Of a DNA stretch of 64,000 nucleotides, positions 1 through 36,461 are shown in pieces. This stretch comes from Apus apus (taxonomy: Eukaryota; Chordata; Aves; Apodiformes; Apodidae). Numbering within the stretch: the first letter of the stretch is position 1; each line of letters starts with the position of its first letter. The stretch is from assembly GCF_020740795.1 (NCBI RefSeq), contig NC_067283.1:44195659-44259658 (forward strand), read 5' to 3'. Below the pieces are notes generated by a model. That model was not told the origin of the DNA and searched no databases. It worked only from the letters and a program-made list of their open reading frames with translations. Made by a program: the position numbers and the translations under genes.

Positions 1-470
1 CAAGACTACCATCTCTTAAACAAAATGCCTCTGAACTGTCTGTAGAAGTAAAAAAGAAGAATTGAAAGTCTGTAGAAGATGCATTATAGCATGTGGATCA
101 GACAGTGGAAGAGTGGTGAGAAAGCTGACCACTCCTGTCTGGCCTCCAGAACTGCCTCTTACATGAACTGCATGGTGAAAAAATGCTTCCTGCTGAAAGC
201 TTGTGTTTTGACTATTTCTGATATCCATACTGCATGACAGAGAACACCATCCTGGTGGTGCTGCTTTAGGTTCCTGGGACAGCACAGCTTAGCATTAGAC
301 TCAAAAGTAAAGCAAGCTGGATGCAAGGCACAAAGTACAGTTGGGATATGACACAAGGTTAAGCTGATCTCAAACCACAATTAACAGCCCCATAGCTCTG
401 GCAGCCAAGACCACAGAATCACTGCAGAGGAACAACAGATATAAAGAAACCCAAGTACCAAACAGGAAAG
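1..470. other. Sequence downstream of PIK3R4
   Basis: Beyond the predicted cleavage site. No exon, repeat or RNA gene is recognised. In other amniotes the COL6A6 side of the locus lies in this direction, but nothing here shows it. Confidence 0.6.
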
Positions 471-481
471 CTCAAGTGGAC

Positions 482-487
482 TTTATT
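482..487 (-). terminator. PIK3R4: Poly(A) signal AATAAA for PIK3R4
   Basis: TTTATT on the plus strand is AATAAA on the gene strand. Downstream on the gene strand (about 430-460) is a U/GU-rich stretch (CTGTTTGG, CTGTTGTTCC) suited to the downstream element. This makes it the preferred cleavage region. Confidence 0.6.
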
Positions 488-520
488 ATAGTTATTAGAC
501 ATGAGTGCACTGATTCTTAT

Positions 521-526
521 TTTATT
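521..526 (-). terminator. PIK3R4: Alternative poly(A) signal AATAAA
   Basis: A second AATAAA on the gene strand, 35 bp upstream of the preferred one. The two could act together or give a slightly shorter UTR. Confidence 0.35.
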
Positions 527-820
527 TCTCAGATTCAACATAAGAGCAGAGCCAGACACTGAAGTACTCGCATCAGCTCTTCACTTTCTGCACATTTAGA
601 ATGTGTAAGATGGGAGGTCTTTAACATCTTCTGAAAGATCCTTGAAGGAGAATATAATCAAAACCACGCTAAACAATTTCTTCATAAACTGTTTGGTATT
701 TCAAGGAAATGCTGGTAGGATACAGATAACCCATTTTATCACCACCTTTATAGTCTTTAAAGTCCATTCTATTCCATGATCTGGAAACAGTCCTTGAAAA
801 CTTCATTATAACACTATTTC

Positions 821-826
821 TTTATT
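821..826 (-). terminator. PIK3R4: Proximal poly(A) signal AATAAA, 35 nt after the stop codon
   Basis: Perfect hexamer on the gene strand just after the stop codon. It would give a very short UTR, so it is less likely to be the main site. Confidence 0.25.
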
Positions 827-860
827 ACAAATATTTACATACTATATATTAGTACAATTT

Positions 861-27030
<26,170 letters not shown>

Positions 27031-27034
27031 TCAC

Positions 27035-27100
27035 GTCCTGCGCCGCGGGCTGCCCGGCGGGGCGGAGGTGGGGCCGGCGCCTGCCTCCGTGACAGGGTGT
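27035..27100 (-). other. PIK3R4: Probable non-coding first exon of PIK3R4 (donor end)
   Basis: On the gene strand GCGCAGGAC|GTGAGC at 27035/27034 is the best donor in the island upstream of the acceptor at 26701. The intron would be about 334 nt. The 5' limit is unknown and 27100 is only a placeholder. Confidence 0.35.
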
Positions 27101-27499
27101 TTTGTGGCTTTTCCTGTGAGCTGGGAGGGTTTGCTTCTCAATCTGCTTTGTCGGTTGGTTTTGTGGCCGGTGGCGTCCCCTGGCAGGGCTGGTGCTTCCC
27201 CAGCGGGAAGAGGAACGGCGGTGGCCGCGGGAGGGCTGGGCCCAGGCAGCCGGGGAGCCCTCTGGGGCTTTGTGTTCGGCCGCGTCGAGGAGGAGCTGCA
27301 GGGGGTGGAGCGGGTCTCCCCCGGGGGGCTCGGTGCCGGTGCAGCGCAAGCTGTGGGGGTCAGAAGGTGCTGGGTTGGGCTGGGGAGCCTTGGTACAACC
27401 CGCCGCAGGTGCGTCCCTCGGGGCCTCTCGGCCGAGCGGACGGGAGAGCAGCCAGCACGTCTCCTTCTCCGGGGCTTGGCGCTGGTTGCCTGCAGGGAG

Positions 27500-30400
27500 A
27501 AGGTGTTTTTAGGTTACTTCACTCTCAGGTCTGGCCTGACGTGGTTTCATGTATCTAGAGCACGAGGAAAAGGCTTTTCGCAGCAAACTGGGAGGGAAAC
27601 AAAAAGGGGCGTTTTTTACTGTTTGATCTGAAAGCGCTTGAGAGCGAGGAGAACCTAGGTCAGATTTTGTGCGTTCCTCCCTCTGTTGTTTGGGTTTTTT
27701 GTGTGTTTTGTTTGTTTGTTTGGGGGTTTTTTGCCATTTGTAATTTGTTACTTTGCTACCTGTAACACATTACTAAGGAAGTGACGTGTTGATCCCCTAC
27801 ACCAGTGCTTGTACAATCAAAACTTACCCAAATACATTATTTCCACCAGACATGCCTGAGGTCACCTAATCCCGTTGTCTGCAGAGTGGTTCAGGTTGTT
27901 CTAGTAAGGGCTTCCTGCTAGCAGGACTCTCCCACAAGCAACTGATGCCTGGAGGTTCAAATATGTCCCAGGGCAGACATCTGAGCCCAGCCTAGGGTTA
28001 CTGTTAGGGCCAGGACTAGAGTGAGGAGAATGAGAAGTAGGAAACCTATAGGCATTATAGATGGGTGCCCAGGTATGGTTTTTTCTAGAGTGGTAGATGG
28101 CTCTTGCCCTTTTTTCACCATGGGATGCTATGATTTGGACACTACTCTTCCAGTGACAAGACCTTTACCTGGATGGCAGGCAGGGTATGCATCAAGTGCT
28201 GCCACAAGTCATCTGGAAGAGAAGGAAAACAGAGTCGATTTTCTGCTCTGTGTGTGGCTTAGCAGATTGGTTTCAGGTTGTAACACTGATGCTCTTGACC
28301 ACACTGTTTATCTCCAGTCATAATGCATAGAGAAGGGAATGGAGTCATGACTCCTGCCCTCCCTTTTTGACTTTGAAACAGACAGTAAGCTGATGGTACC
28401 CTGTTCTGATCACTCCTAATCACCTAAAACTTCATCCTTTCCTTTTGGGATGTAACATGGGTGGAGACCACTGTGTGGGGAGAAAGATGAGTGGCTGCTG
28501 AAAGCCTGTGGTAAGTTGGATGTTGATTGTCTTCTAAGTCAGTAAGTGGGTAATCAGAAAATCCCCATTGGCTTGTCTGCAAAGCAATTACAAAGGTTTG
28601 CTCTCTCTAATGGAAAAAGTTAATGGCTTTAAAGCAGAAAGATTTTCTCAGTTGAAGCAGATGCATGGATTACAAGTTCAGAAGAAAGTCTCTGATGCTG
28701 TTCAGTAGGCATAAATCCCATAAAGCAACTTTAATTATGCTCTGGCTGTGTGTTCAATGAAGAACAGAATCTGTATTCGTGCTGCAACCCACCTCCTTCT
28801 CAAAATAGTGAACTACGACTTGCTACAGAAGCCCCTAGTTAAGGTTTTGAAACTGTCAGGGTTTGGTCAGAAGAAGGCTGGACCACCCTGGTGACATGCC
28901 TCATGCCCTTTGAATAGGAAATACCTTACTCCTAACAATGCAAGAGCCTACACATCCCAAAACAGAGTGCACAAGTGCTCGTGCTTCCCCTGTGACTGAT
29001 ACCCATCTCAGCTGTGAACGGATGCCAGAGAGCCCGTAGTCAAGCTCCAGGCTCAGCTGGAGAGGAGCATCTGTTGGCTGCTGTGGCTTAGATGTGCTCT
29101 CCTCCCTTTCCTCATAGGAGGTAAGTTCAGTTTTCAAAGGTAAAAGGGCAAGGCTTTTTAATATTGAGGGCTTTTTGTAACCCCCGTAGGCAGGCTTTGC
29201 TCCCTGCTAAGCTGTTAGTTACTGTCTCCTACCTAAGATGTAATGGGCACATGGCCTGCTGGGCTAAAGTCACAGTGCCAGACAATTTTTCAACCCCTTG
29301 TCTTATGATGAGAGCCTCTGCAGTACTGCCAGGTGTACAGCATGAGTGGTCAGAGGTGCTGAGACAAAAATAGTGGCAAATTGTCATGCACTGTAGTTGG
29401 AATTCATTCTAGTTAGGCTAAACTGGCCACAGCAAATGGAGAGGATGTATTTGTGGCTTCATAGCAATAAAACAGAAAAAAGAGCAACTTGTGTGTATGC
29501 GCCCCTCCTACCATTCCTCTTTTAGTTATATACTGTTTAGCTGCTTCTCCAGATTGAAAACTAGCAGAAAGGAAAAACCTGTAATTTCATTGTTGGATCT
29601 TTGGTCTGCATTTATTCAAATGTATGCAAGAAATAAAGAGACACTTAGCCATGTCTGTTGACCATGCTGAAATTAATGGAAATTATACAAACTGCCAAAT
29701 ATGCTGCTTTTTTTTCTGTTGCCCAAATCTGATTCCCTTGTAAAGCAAACATCCATGGCTACCTATGAAACTGTTTTGCCTTTGATTGTGTCTTGAAAAT
29801 GTCAGAACTCTGCTGCTTCTAAGGAGCTGATACTAGGTGCAGAAAACCAAAACCATTATGGTACCAGTATTCTTATTTAAATCATAAATAAGGTTTGGAA
29901 ATACTCAGTGCTGTGTTCTGTCCCAGTACCCAATATGTAGAAGTGAGTGGGAAGGGGTCAACGTGCAGATTCTGTAAAAATAGTGAGTTATCTGTAACAG
30001 TGGGAAGAATTATGTCTGTGAATCACAAAAAGTGCTAGTGGAAGATTAGGAAATTAAGAAAAAGACAGTGAAAAAAACAGTGGGCCTGTTGTTTGGCAAG
30101 CTTAAAATCTTCATTGTTGTGGAGCATAGAACTGACCAAGAATGCCTGTTGTAATTCTTATTAGCCTACTCTCCTATAGATAAATAGCTCAAATTAATCA
30201 CACTCAAAGCACTTGTTTGTGCTTTGGGGGATTTGTGTATGTGTCCATTCCAATTCTTGAACCTAATAGCCGATTTCTGCCGAAGTTGAGAGAGATGCAA
30301 GTTCTAAAAATCAAATTTCTTAAAATGGGAGAGGAAGACAAAAAAAAAAAACACCTCTGTAGGTGTCCTGGCTCGGCATCTTCTCTGGCTTCCCAGGTGT

Positions 30401-31673
30401 TTGCTGCCAGAATCCCCAGGGCAAACAGATCTTTCCTGTGTCTCAGCTATGGGGAGAACTTCAAGGAAGCATGAGCTCTTGAGGACACCAGAGCTGATGG
30501 ACCAGGAGAGACAACTCTGTGGCAAACTCCTTTTCACTCATTTCAGGGAAGTATACGTGTTGTTTGAAACCAAAACTGCTTTCGAAGAAAAAGACAGATT
30601 TAATGAATCTCCACCCTAAAGCATCTTGCAATGAGAACAAAGCTTTTGAAAGTCTCAGATTTGTATGCTTTACTGAAAAGGGTCTGGGAGATTGTAATTT
30701 ACATGAGTCTTTATGTAAGTGTTTTGGATCATTTTCTGCTTTCAAAGGTTTATTAATGTATCAGTAGACTTTATCTGAATGGTAGTTTTTTCATTACTAA
30801 TTTGTAAAGGGATTCAAGGTTTGTGCATCTCACCCCGCATTAGTGCATGTAAACATTTTAAAAGCTTCTCCAGCACCATTCTACTAAGAATAGAATGAAG
30901 CTTCTGACTGTCTGTCCTGCTGAGGTAGCACGACTGCGCTGCATGCAATATGGCAGTGATCCCAGGGACTTAAAGGGGTGAGAGAAATGGTTTATAGAGT
31001 ACTTTCTTTAAAAACACCTAATGCAGGAGAATTGCCTGAAGTTAAGTCTCCAGACTCGAATACTGACAGATTTGTTCCCTAGTCATGTGCTAATTGTTCT
31101 GGAACGAGAATCACTTGCTCCTGGATACTTCTCCCAAAGCAGCATGTACAAAATTAATTTCAGAAAACTCAGTGAGGTAGCAGATGGAAGAGGAAGGTGA
31201 TATTTATTTTAAACAAAGTTGATTTCAGTTACTAAGACACTGTCTTAGAGATGTTACTCCCTTGCACACCCACACCACGTACTCAGAAGCATCAAGACGT
31301 GTGTGATAATTTCATATGCGCTTTTCTGTTAATCTTTCGGTCAGGCCTAGTTTAGTACTTCTGATATAAATCTCTACAAGCCACATAAGTTAAATTGTAC
31401 TAGCGAACATTCCCGCTGTTAGGTTAAACTAGGGCAATTTTCTTCTGCATCCATGGCTCCTTTTAACTTTGGGGATTAATAAGAGAAAGCAGGAAATTGT
31501 AAAAGCAAGCTTTATTATACCCTAAACGTACCTGTAAGCTGTTGATAGTCCTGACCAACCACCTCCTTGCTATGAGAGTATAGCAGGAAAAAAGTTTTCT
31601 TTTTGTTTTATGGAAATATGGACATTCACAGGGAGAAATTTCAGGCCATTTTGAGCTTCAAGTGAAAGTTTCA
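27500..31673. other. Intergenic sequence upstream of PIK3R4
   Basis: No protein-coding exon, RNA gene or recognised transposon. It contains a short GTTT microsatellite (about 27705-27721) and otherwise unremarkable AT-rich sequence with only short chance frames. Confidence 0.65.
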
Positions 31674-32055
31674 CTGAGGGAACTGGGGTTGTTTACCGTG
31701 GAGAAAAGGGAGGCTGAGGGGAGACCTTACCGCTCTCTACAACAACCTGAAAGGTTGTGGTGAGGTTGGTGTTGGTCCCTGCTCTCATGTACCAAGTGAC
31801 AGAGAAGAGGAAATGGCTGCAAATTGTGCCAGGGGAGATTTAGATTGGATTAGAAAAAAATTCCTCACTGAAAGGGAGTCAGGCCCTGGAACAGGCTGCC
31901 CAGGGAAGTGGTGGAGTCACCATCTCTGGAGGGATTTAAAAGACGTGTAGATGTGGTGCTTAGGGACTTGGTTTAGGGGTGGACTTGGTACTGCTAGGTT
32001 AACGGTTGGACGTGATGATCTTAAAGATCTTTTCCAACCAAAATGATTCTATGAC
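31674..32055 (+). mobile_element. CR1 LINE, 5'-truncated, 3' end intact
   Basis: Begins within the terminal coding part (GGGAACTGGGGTTGTTTACC, GAGACCTTACCGCTCTCTAC). It continues through GGAACAGGCTGCCCAGGGAA and ends with the diagnostic GATGATCTTAAAGATC and ATGATTCTATGAC tail. About 380 bp remain. The translated part carries frame breaks, so it is a dead copy. Confidence 0.92.
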
Positions 32056-32323
32056 TAACCTATGTATTTTTCCCCCTTTGCACGTTTGATTCTCTTGCCT
32101 GGGACTCAGAAATGGCTCTACTGTATTAGACACAGGTCACGTAATGGCCATCCTTGCTTGCTCTGAGTCAGCTCCAAAGCCAGACAAACACCTTAAGCTC
32201 TTTTTATTTTTGTGTAAAGACTGTGACTATTTAGTCTTCCTGAGAAATCCTGGATACAAAACCGCTCGTAGGCAGTGCCTCCCTGAACACAGATTTAACG
32301 TGTCCTTCAATAAAAATACCATG

Positions 32324-32480
32324 CCGCTGCGAAACGAGCTGATCTCGGCAAGACCTGAACCTGCGGGTTCGGTGAAGGAGAGGCCCGGCCCGCGGTGGCC
32401 GCGGGGTGGCAGCGCTCGCCCTCCCTCCGCTCGGACCTGGCTGGACAAGCCGGTCCTTCCCAAGAGCCCAGCCGGCGCTG
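32324..32480. promoter_or_regulatory. Isolated short CpG-rich patch
   Basis: About 160 bp with many CpG dinucleotides (for example CCCGGCCCGCGG and GGCCGCGGGG) within AT-rich intergenic DNA, about 5 kb upstream of the PIK3R4 island. Frames are open on both strands (159 codons plus, 115 codons minus), as expected of GC-rich DNA. It could be a small promoter, an enhancer or a non-coding RNA first exon. No TATA box or donor was identified with confidence. Confidence 0.35.
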
Positions 32481-32499
32481 AGGGGCTCCTGTCTAGCTG

Positions 32500-35400
32500 T
32501 GACCTCTCTGGGATGTCAAGTGTTGACAGGCCAGTAGATCTCTGCTGGAAGTTGGGAGGTGTTGTGTGCTTCATCTCTTTGTTGTGTAGGCTGGTCCGAG
32601 TTTGGGAAGGAGGAACGGAGTAGCCAGCACATTTTAGAAGCCTTGTTGCTTCAGGCAGTATTTATGGAAAGTGGAGACCTTCCAAAAACAATTGTAACTC
32701 ACTATTTCCAGGGCTTTGGCTCCCCATGTCCTATGTGTTCCTGTCTCAGCAGCAAATCATTTTACCAAGATGTAGCATCTCTGACAAAATGCTGAGTATT
32801 GCACTGTAGATGCGTGTGCTCATTAAACTATCCTTTGCTGGAATTTTAGAGGCAAAAGATAGCAGAGCACTGGGGTTGAACATAAGATTCCCAAGCAAAG
32901 CACAGCAAGCAGGTCCTGGTTGCTCTGAAGTCTGGATCAAATTAAAAGTGGTTTATCCCTTGCAAGGGAGATGATGATAGGAATGTGAGCTCTGGGAGAA
33001 CAGGTACAGGTTGGATAAAGCCTACTGCAGTAACTCAGTTTTTAGCAGCCTGGTGCACGACTGGCAGGAGAATTGGAATGACAACCTCTGGGAAGTTGAT
33101 GCAGGACCAGGAACAGCTGGTGGGCCAGTGGTATTAGTTACGGGAATGTCAGGGAAGAGGGCAGTGAAATAGTTATGGCCAGTTCCATAATAGAGTATGA
33201 CAATTGCCCTCAAGACCCATGTGTGAGTGTAAACATGGTGATACTCGTTTTGTCCCCATGAGAAAAGAGTGAGAATGGAATTGCTGCCTCTTCATAATCT
33301 CCTCATGAGAGGAGGTAAAGATGTTTTACAGTTTTAAAAACGGTTGCATCTTGTTCTTTCGATGACAAATTCCTGGCAGAGACAGAAGCAGTAATATTTA
33401 TACTGTGATATCAAATAGTGCCCTTTCTCCTCCACACCTACCCATCCTCACTTAAATACTAAAATATCAGGAAAATCCACTCCTGGAGTCTTCTATCTTG
33501 CTGGAGTTGGTTACTATGTTTGGCTGTAAATCCCAGTCTGCATACAACACCTAACATTGTCAAAGATTTTTATTTTTTTTTTCAGATGTGAGAGGAAAAT
33601 GGTTGATTCAGGCCCATGGGTCGTGAATGATCTATTATCAGATGCATGGGATTGTTAGGTGTATTAGATGCATTATTATGTACATTGGTGCAATATTAAG
33701 TTGTTAGTCTTTCTTTATGGTGAAATGCAAGGCAGTTTCCATTTTTGATTGGCATCTCCGTTACCTGCCCTCAGTAAAGAGATTGCTGGGGTTTTTTTTT
33801 AAACAGAAATTTGCACTCATCTTCACCTTCCACACAATCTAGTTACCCTGCCTGCTTTAATGTATGCTGCAACTAACAAATTAGCAGCTGCCATGGCTAC
33901 TGTAGCCATACAAACACGAAGAAAAGCTCTTCAGTTTTAAGGAGTGGCTAGAGGCAGGTAATTAACCACAGTTTCACTCCTTGCACACAAAGCGTGTGGA
34001 AAGAAACACACCAGGCTTCTCTGTGGGTTTGCTTTTATGAGCACGTATTTCAGGGATTGCAACATCACTGTAATTTCTGGGTACAGCAAAGACAGCAAGG
34101 AAAAGCAAGGCTGAGTGCTGCAACACTCAGCAGAATCCTCTCTAACAAATCCAGTTACAATTATGCAATAACAAAGGGGTCTTAAAAATAATAGCAGATT
34201 ATTTTGGGGGGAACTTCCTTCTCCTGCTTCTTTTCTCCCATTTCCAGGCTTTTCTTCTTCACTCTATTCCCTCCACTGCTTCAAGAAAAGGACCTCTAAT
34301 ATATCCAGGAATGAGGGGGTGTTTCACCAAAAGATTTTGCAACCTTTCTGAGCTCTCAGCTTTTTTCATACAGAGGCATTGTCATTTATGCATCTTAATA
34401 CACTGGTCCTTTTTTTAAAAAGAATCCCTGATATTATATAACTGTTTAAAGTTATATAATACCAAGTTAAAGTTAAACTTTTTTTAACATACAGAATAAA
34501 TCATATTGTCCTATATAGCAGATTATTATTTGTCTGTCCGCTCACAGTAAGAGGTCTTGATTTTTACCCACTGACTTCACTGGGAAGTTCTCAGTTGCCT
34601 ATAATGAGGGTAAAATTAGGTCCAAGAGTGTTAAACTACATCTTCTGCAGCACAGAACAGTATACCCAGCCATATCACTCTATTTGCAAACACCAGTGAA
34701 ATTCTTCCTTGGTCTCACTGAGCCATGACAACATGATAGTCTCTTAGAGCTATAGATTGGATTTCAGGACAGAAATTACTGCTACCAGCTAGTTTGAATT
34801 CTTGTAGACAGAGGCAAAAATTCAGCCAGAAACTTGCTGCAAACCTGTATTCTTGGTTGACCTGTAAGCCACGAATTGCAACTTCTTTGTCTCAATAACA
34901 ACCAAAAAACAACACACCAGAAAAGCTACTGGTATTGGTTTAATAAAGGATATTTTCTCTCTTATGTCCCATTCAGAGCTTGTCTCTGAAATTCAAGCCA
35001 TTAGTGCTTGTTCTTTAAAGGACAACAATAATTTTAAATTGCTATAAAATTAATCTGAAGCAGAAGTTGCATTTTTATCCATACTTTTACTGTTTCTCTA
35101 TTTTAAAGTGTTTGGGGCTTTGGGCCAAGCGTTGGTATAAATCAGAATAAATACTTGGCTGACTTACTTGGGTATCTTCCTTCAGCAATCTGTTTCTGGC
35201 TCACAGTTTGGCCTTCTTTGCAACTGAGTTACCTATTTCTTTTCCTGCCAGCTTTTTTGGAGATTTGTTGTTTAGTGTTGGTGGGTTTGGGTTGTTTTTT
35301 TTTTCTTTTACATCTTCTGTCTGAAGAATAAAAGTATCTTGGTTCAGCAGTCTAACATCCTACTTTGTGATTCCTCAATGCTAGTTCCAGTTAGGAGTTT

Positions 35401-35869
35401 TCAGGCTTCTTTGACTTCTGCCCCCACAATCCACCTGTTTTTAAGAAAAATACTCCTTATTACCTAACTTGTGTATTTCTCTATAATTCATTTTTCTGAG
35501 ACAACAAACAAGAGGATAGTGACAACTGCTGGCATTGACTCACAGTGCTGTTTGTGCCTAGCCTGCCTATCTGTTTGACTGCAGTGAGGTTGCTAATTTA
35601 AGGTTTGCAAGCCTTTGCAAGAAAGCATGCACAGCTTCTTCTTCTAGAGGCTCTTCTTTTAAAATGCCCTGTGGGTGGTTCATCTCTGTTCTCTCCCCAC
35701 ATCCTTCCTGATTCCCCAGCTGTGTTTTCTGTGGCCTCACTCCCAGGGCATATTTGAGCCTGGCATAGCCTTTGCATAGCGCCTAACTGGAGAGGAGGGA
35801 AATAGAGGTGACAGCCAGTGCCCTCCAGCTGGGGAACAGTGAAGAGGGGGAATCACTTTTTCTGTTTGT
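32500..35869. other. Intergenic sequence
   Basis: AT-rich, no gene recognised. It contains a perfect 12-bp inverted repeat at 34432-34461, listed separately, and a T-rich run near 35296-35305. Confidence 0.65.
34432..34461. repeat. Perfect 12-bp inverted repeat with 6-nt loop
   Basis: TATTATATAACT at 34432-34443 is matched exactly by AGTTATATAATA at 34450-34461, with GTTTAA between. It is AT-rich, so a cruciform or hairpin is possible. No transposon ends were recognised around it. Confidence 0.8.
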
Positions 35870-35880
35870 TCTCCACCATC

Positions 35881-35885
35881 CCCTT
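35881..35885 (+). repeat. Left target-site duplication CCCTT of the solo LTR
   Basis: Identical to 36403-36407 directly after the LTR. The host origin of both is supported by the matching unit of the 35-bp tandem repeat at 36427-36461. Confidence 0.8.
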
Positions 35886-36402
35886 TGTGACAGGTACACC
35901 CACCCTGACGAAGACCTGGCCTTTCTGACCACTGAAAGCTGATTCTTTTCTCACCCTTACTTTTTGGGCCTTTTACTTGCTTTTCTCACCCTTTCTTTCA
36001 CACCCTTGTGGTGACTGTTGCCAGGGCCCTCAGCCAGTAAGAGCTGACCTCAGGTCAGATTCAACTAGGATATAAATGCAGCCATGCCAGAGGGCAAATG
36101 GAGTTGGTCATCTTTGGAGCACTGGGTGTGCAGTTGGTGACTCTCCCCTTGGGTTGGGTTGCCACTCAAGGTAACCCCCGTGGATGGAGAGCCCTAGCCT
36201 TATTAGGTGCCTGATTGTGCATTTTAGGTTATCATTCTAACCACTGATCATGAAAGCTTAGGAATTCCTAAGCTGGCTGTGTAGTCCTCCCTGGCATCCA
36301 AATCCATGGTTTACTAATGCTTGTTGGAGCACTGAACAATTTTTATTAGAATAAACCTAATTTTGAGTGCCTGCCTCATCTGTTTTGTGATCCTCCACAA
36401 CA
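35886..36402 (+). mobile_element. Solo LTR of an endogenous retrovirus (517 bp)
   Basis: The element runs from TGTGACAGGT to CTCCACAACA, so it has TG...CA ends. It is flanked by an identical 5-bp duplication, CCCTT, at 35881-35885 and 36403-36407. A TATAAATG box at 36071 and an AATAAA at 36350-36355 lie in the right order and spacing for U3-R-U5 on the plus strand. No internal retroviral genes are present, so it arose by LTR-LTR recombination. A 5-bp duplication fits ERVL-type (class III) or some class I elements better than the 6-bp of alpharetroviruses. The family cannot be named without a library search. Confidence 0.8.
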
Positions 36403-36407
36403 CCCTT
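36403..36407 (+). repeat. Right target-site duplication CCCTT of the solo LTR
   Basis: Directly follows the CA end of the LTR and equals the 5 bases before its TG start. Confidence 0.8.
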
Positions 36408-36461
36408 CTACACCATAATTGACTGGTCTCCACCATCCTCTTCTACACCAGCATTGACTGG
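36408..36461 (+). repeat. 35-bp host tandem duplication, first unit split by the LTR
   Basis: Unit 2 is 36427-36461. Unit 1 is 35870-35885 joined to 36408-36426 once the LTR and one copy of the duplication are ignored. The units are 35 bp each and differ at three positions. Shared words include CTCCACCATC, CTACACCA and ATTGACTGG. The LTR therefore inserted into an existing tandem repeat. Confidence 0.75.

Larger units (their letters stand above)
482..860 (-). other. PIK3R4: PIK3R4 3' untranslated region (probable extent)
   Basis: A/T-rich sequence between the stop codon and the most distal good poly(A) signal, about 380 nt. Nothing coding is seen. The extent assumes use of the 482-487 signal. 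Proximal signals at 821-826 and 521-526 could give shorter UTRs. Confidence 0.6.

Noticed and set aside
32144-32623. 159-codon plus-strand frame at the isolated CpG patch
   Set aside because: Opposite-strand frames are open as well and the peptide changes character at the GC boundary, so composition explains it. The patch is reported as possible regulatory DNA instead.
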